Source: Chrysomallon squamiferum (taxonomy: Eukaryota; Mollusca; Gastropoda; Neomphalida; Peltospiridae). Taken from it: a stretch of 64,000 nt of DNA. Below the pieces are notes generated by a model. That model was not told where the DNA came from. It did not search any database and worked only from the letters and a program-made list of their open reading frames with translations. Shown one piece after another: positions 62,081-64,000 of the stretch (the stretch's first letter is position 1; each line of letters opens with the position of its first letter). The stretch covers positions 22,728,502 to 22,792,501 of the forward strand of contig CM022665.1 of the NCBI GenBank assembly GCA_012295275.1, in the 5' to 3' direction. Position numbers and translations under genes: made by a program.

Positions 62081-63236
62081 GTTAATAAAAAATAATATTA
62101 GAACTTTAAAAATAAAAACATTTAATTAAAAAAAAAATCTGTTTTCTGTGATGCCACGCTAACGTACGCCACACACACACACAAACTCACGCGCGCTCGG
62201 ACATTCACCCCCACCATCACATACACATACATATTTTGATTACCATACCTATAGCTAAATTTGGTGCAAATATTTACTGTAACTGATTGTTGATTAGAAA
62301 GATAGACACTAAGTCTGAATATTTTTGCTGTTGCACGAAAACAGACACGGCTATAAATACATGCACGCAGACAAACACACACGTACATAATTATTGTACA
62401 AATTTCTCTTTACATGTATATCGACAGGATAATTCTGTCTGCAAAATATGTTTTATAATTTTAATTTTTAATGTTTTTCTTTCACCCTTTCTTTTCGTTT
62501 TTCTATACTTTCATCTGATTAAATAAAAACAGTATTTTTTCCAGATTTTCCTATTTGATGGCCAACCTATCTAAAGCTCGTCTGGTGGTTTAGCTATCTG
62601 GGATGATGGTTAAAACATATTATACGCATTATTTGTAAATATAAGTGAACGTATCCACAGGTAGGGTCATGTCTGGCTACAACACGCCATCTTTTTTAAC
62701 TTAACAATCCTAAGAATCGCAAATTAAAAAAGATTCAGGAATAAAAGTAACGTAGAATTTTTGTAACATTATTATTTTAGTATCATCATCGTCGTCGTCA
62801 TCGGCATTATTATTATTAAAACCGTCAAAAATCAGTTTTGGGAATACACATATACACTGTGTTGATAATCTGGCTTTTTCAGTTTAATTTAAAAAGATAT
62901 TACACAGTGAATATTAAAAGGTCTCGAAGTAAGTATAGCTTTTGAATTCATAGGTACTATAACGAATACTTTTATCCGAGTTATTTAGACCAATCCACAC
63001 TCCATAACCTTTTCGGTTTTACAGCTGAATACTGTATAATATATGAAGTCTTTATTATACTTAAATCTTTATAAAAAGAAAAGATATTAAATACATACTA
63101 ATCAATATGCATTAACTTTAGTAGATTAACAACAACAACAACAACATGTGTTACTTGTTCATGATTACCGATAAAGTGTTGGATATAATTACTGAATTAA
63201 TTTGTTGATAATAAATAAATAAATAAAAACTCTTAT

Positions 63237-63248
<12 letters not shown>

Positions 63249-63267
<19 letters not shown>

Positions 63268-63271
63268 TATT
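63249..63271. repeat. (AT)n microsatellite after an A run
   Basis: A run followed by alternating AT. Confidence 0.9.
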
Positions 63272-63569
63272 ACGTGTTATATAAGGAAACTCACATGCAT
63301 GAACGCGCACACACATACACACACCTAACCCGGCTATTCGCTCAGTGCGCATATTTCCACAACTAACCAGTTTTATCCTACATCGCCGGAACGGTCGTTA
63401 TGCCCTTTGAGCAGATGATTTACGGTTACGGGCAAGCGGCGTCTGTTTAACTGTTCTAAAACTTCTGGTGTGTGTCACAGATTTCCACGCAGACAAGAAA
63501 TAATATTTTACTTAAACCTGAATTCAAACAGTGTGCGTAGCGTATCCGTGGTGTTGTCGTGCTGTTTTC

Positions 63570-63593
63570 AAAAAAAAAAAAAAAAAAAAAAAA
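63570..63593. repeat. Poly-A tract, 24 nt
   Basis: Uninterrupted A run followed by CCCC and A/C-rich sequence. Confidence 0.9.
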
Positions 63594-64000
63594 CCCCACA
63601 AAAAACAACAACAAACAACAACTATCAAATACAAATGTAGTGGTGAGTGTGATAATACATACGGTACAGCATACTGATGCTGAACTATAATAATATTCAC
63701 AGCATCTGCGGATGACATCTCTTCAAAATAATCGGCACATGTATTTCATCGACTACAGATAAATTCTATTTGGATATATTCCACCGTATTCTTCAGGTTA
63801 TAGGTAGACTACGGAGAATTTAAAACAAATGAATAAATAAATAAATAAACAAGAATAATAACAAGGAGCTGTTGCATGCACGTAGTGGTAGGAACTTTAA
63901 AATGAGTGAAAAACATTATTGTTCTGCTCGAGCAGGGCGGGTCCAGAACCTGCCGATCACAACCCCAGGATCCGTGCTAGCTAACTAAGTTTCGGTACGT

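Larger units (their letters stand above)
58504..64000. other. Upstream flank of the nesprin gene
   Basis: AT-rich DNA with microsatellites, A/T tracts and somewhat higher G+C patches near 59820-60020, 62150-62220, 63330-63470 and 63930-63990. Apart from the open frame at 59821-60030 I see no supportable gene, tRNA or transposon coding region. Confidence 0.7.

Noticed and set aside
62574-62690. tRNA-like words (TGGTTTAGCTATCTGG ... GGTAGGGTCATG)
   Set aside because: Box spacing and B-box match are too poor for a tRNA or a confident SINE.
63655-63760. Minus-strand frame with DYFEEMSSADAVNIII before a GTATGT
   Set aside because: Looks mildly coding, but a stop closes it shortly upstream, the nearest acceptor (CTGTAG) puts that stop in frame, and nothing nearby supports it.
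1-64000. CRISPR array, operons, prokaryotic promoters, prophage
   Set aside because: The DNA is a spliced animal gene; no regularly spaced direct repeats with unique spacers and no bacterial gene layout.

Overview
The window is animal nuclear DNA: very AT-rich, full of microsatellites and A/T tracts, with short coding exons bounded by GT...AG introns. It holds the 5' part of one giant gene on the minus strand, a nesprin (SYNE1 / MSP-300 / ANC-1 family) homologue. I joined 45 coding exons by hand between 55179 and 119. Every junction keeps frame (9669 nt, 3223 codons), and the protein runs off the left edge before its C-terminus. The paired actin-binding calponin-homology (CH) domains match nesprin-1 closely as I remember it. 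The AT-rich introns and divergent spectrin repeats suggest an invertebrate, perhaps a mollusc or other lophotrochozoan, but the species cannot be fixed from this window.

Layout from right to left, the direction of transcription. 63900-58510: upstream DNA with microsatellites and one unidentified exon-like open frame at 59821-60030. 58490-58354: a TATA-like stretch and a GC-rich, CpG-rich non-coding first exon. 55292-54984: 5' UTR and first coding exon, a Ser/Pro-rich disordered head. 54983-38280: a 16.7 kb intron containing several possible alternative first exons. 38279-30424: CH1. 26770-25593: linker and CH2. 25272-119: a long rod of spectrin repeats.

The rod shows regular gene structure: many exons are 312-327 nt, one spectrin repeat each, and one exon is 642 nt, exactly two repeats. 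At the 3' end of the visible gene (7604-119) the repeats fall into a two-repeat super-unit of about 213 residues, present four times with shifted introns. By family knowledge the CH pair binds F-actin and the rod spans cytoplasm towards a C-terminal KASH domain at the nuclear envelope. The KASH end is not in this window.

The most interesting signal is in the 16.7 kb intron. Short ATG-initiated frames there end in phase 1 at splice donors and would join the common CH1 exon, restoring an Asp that the annotated first coding exon replaces by His. This resembles the alternative first exons of plectin. The base rate of such frames is not low, so RNA evidence is needed.
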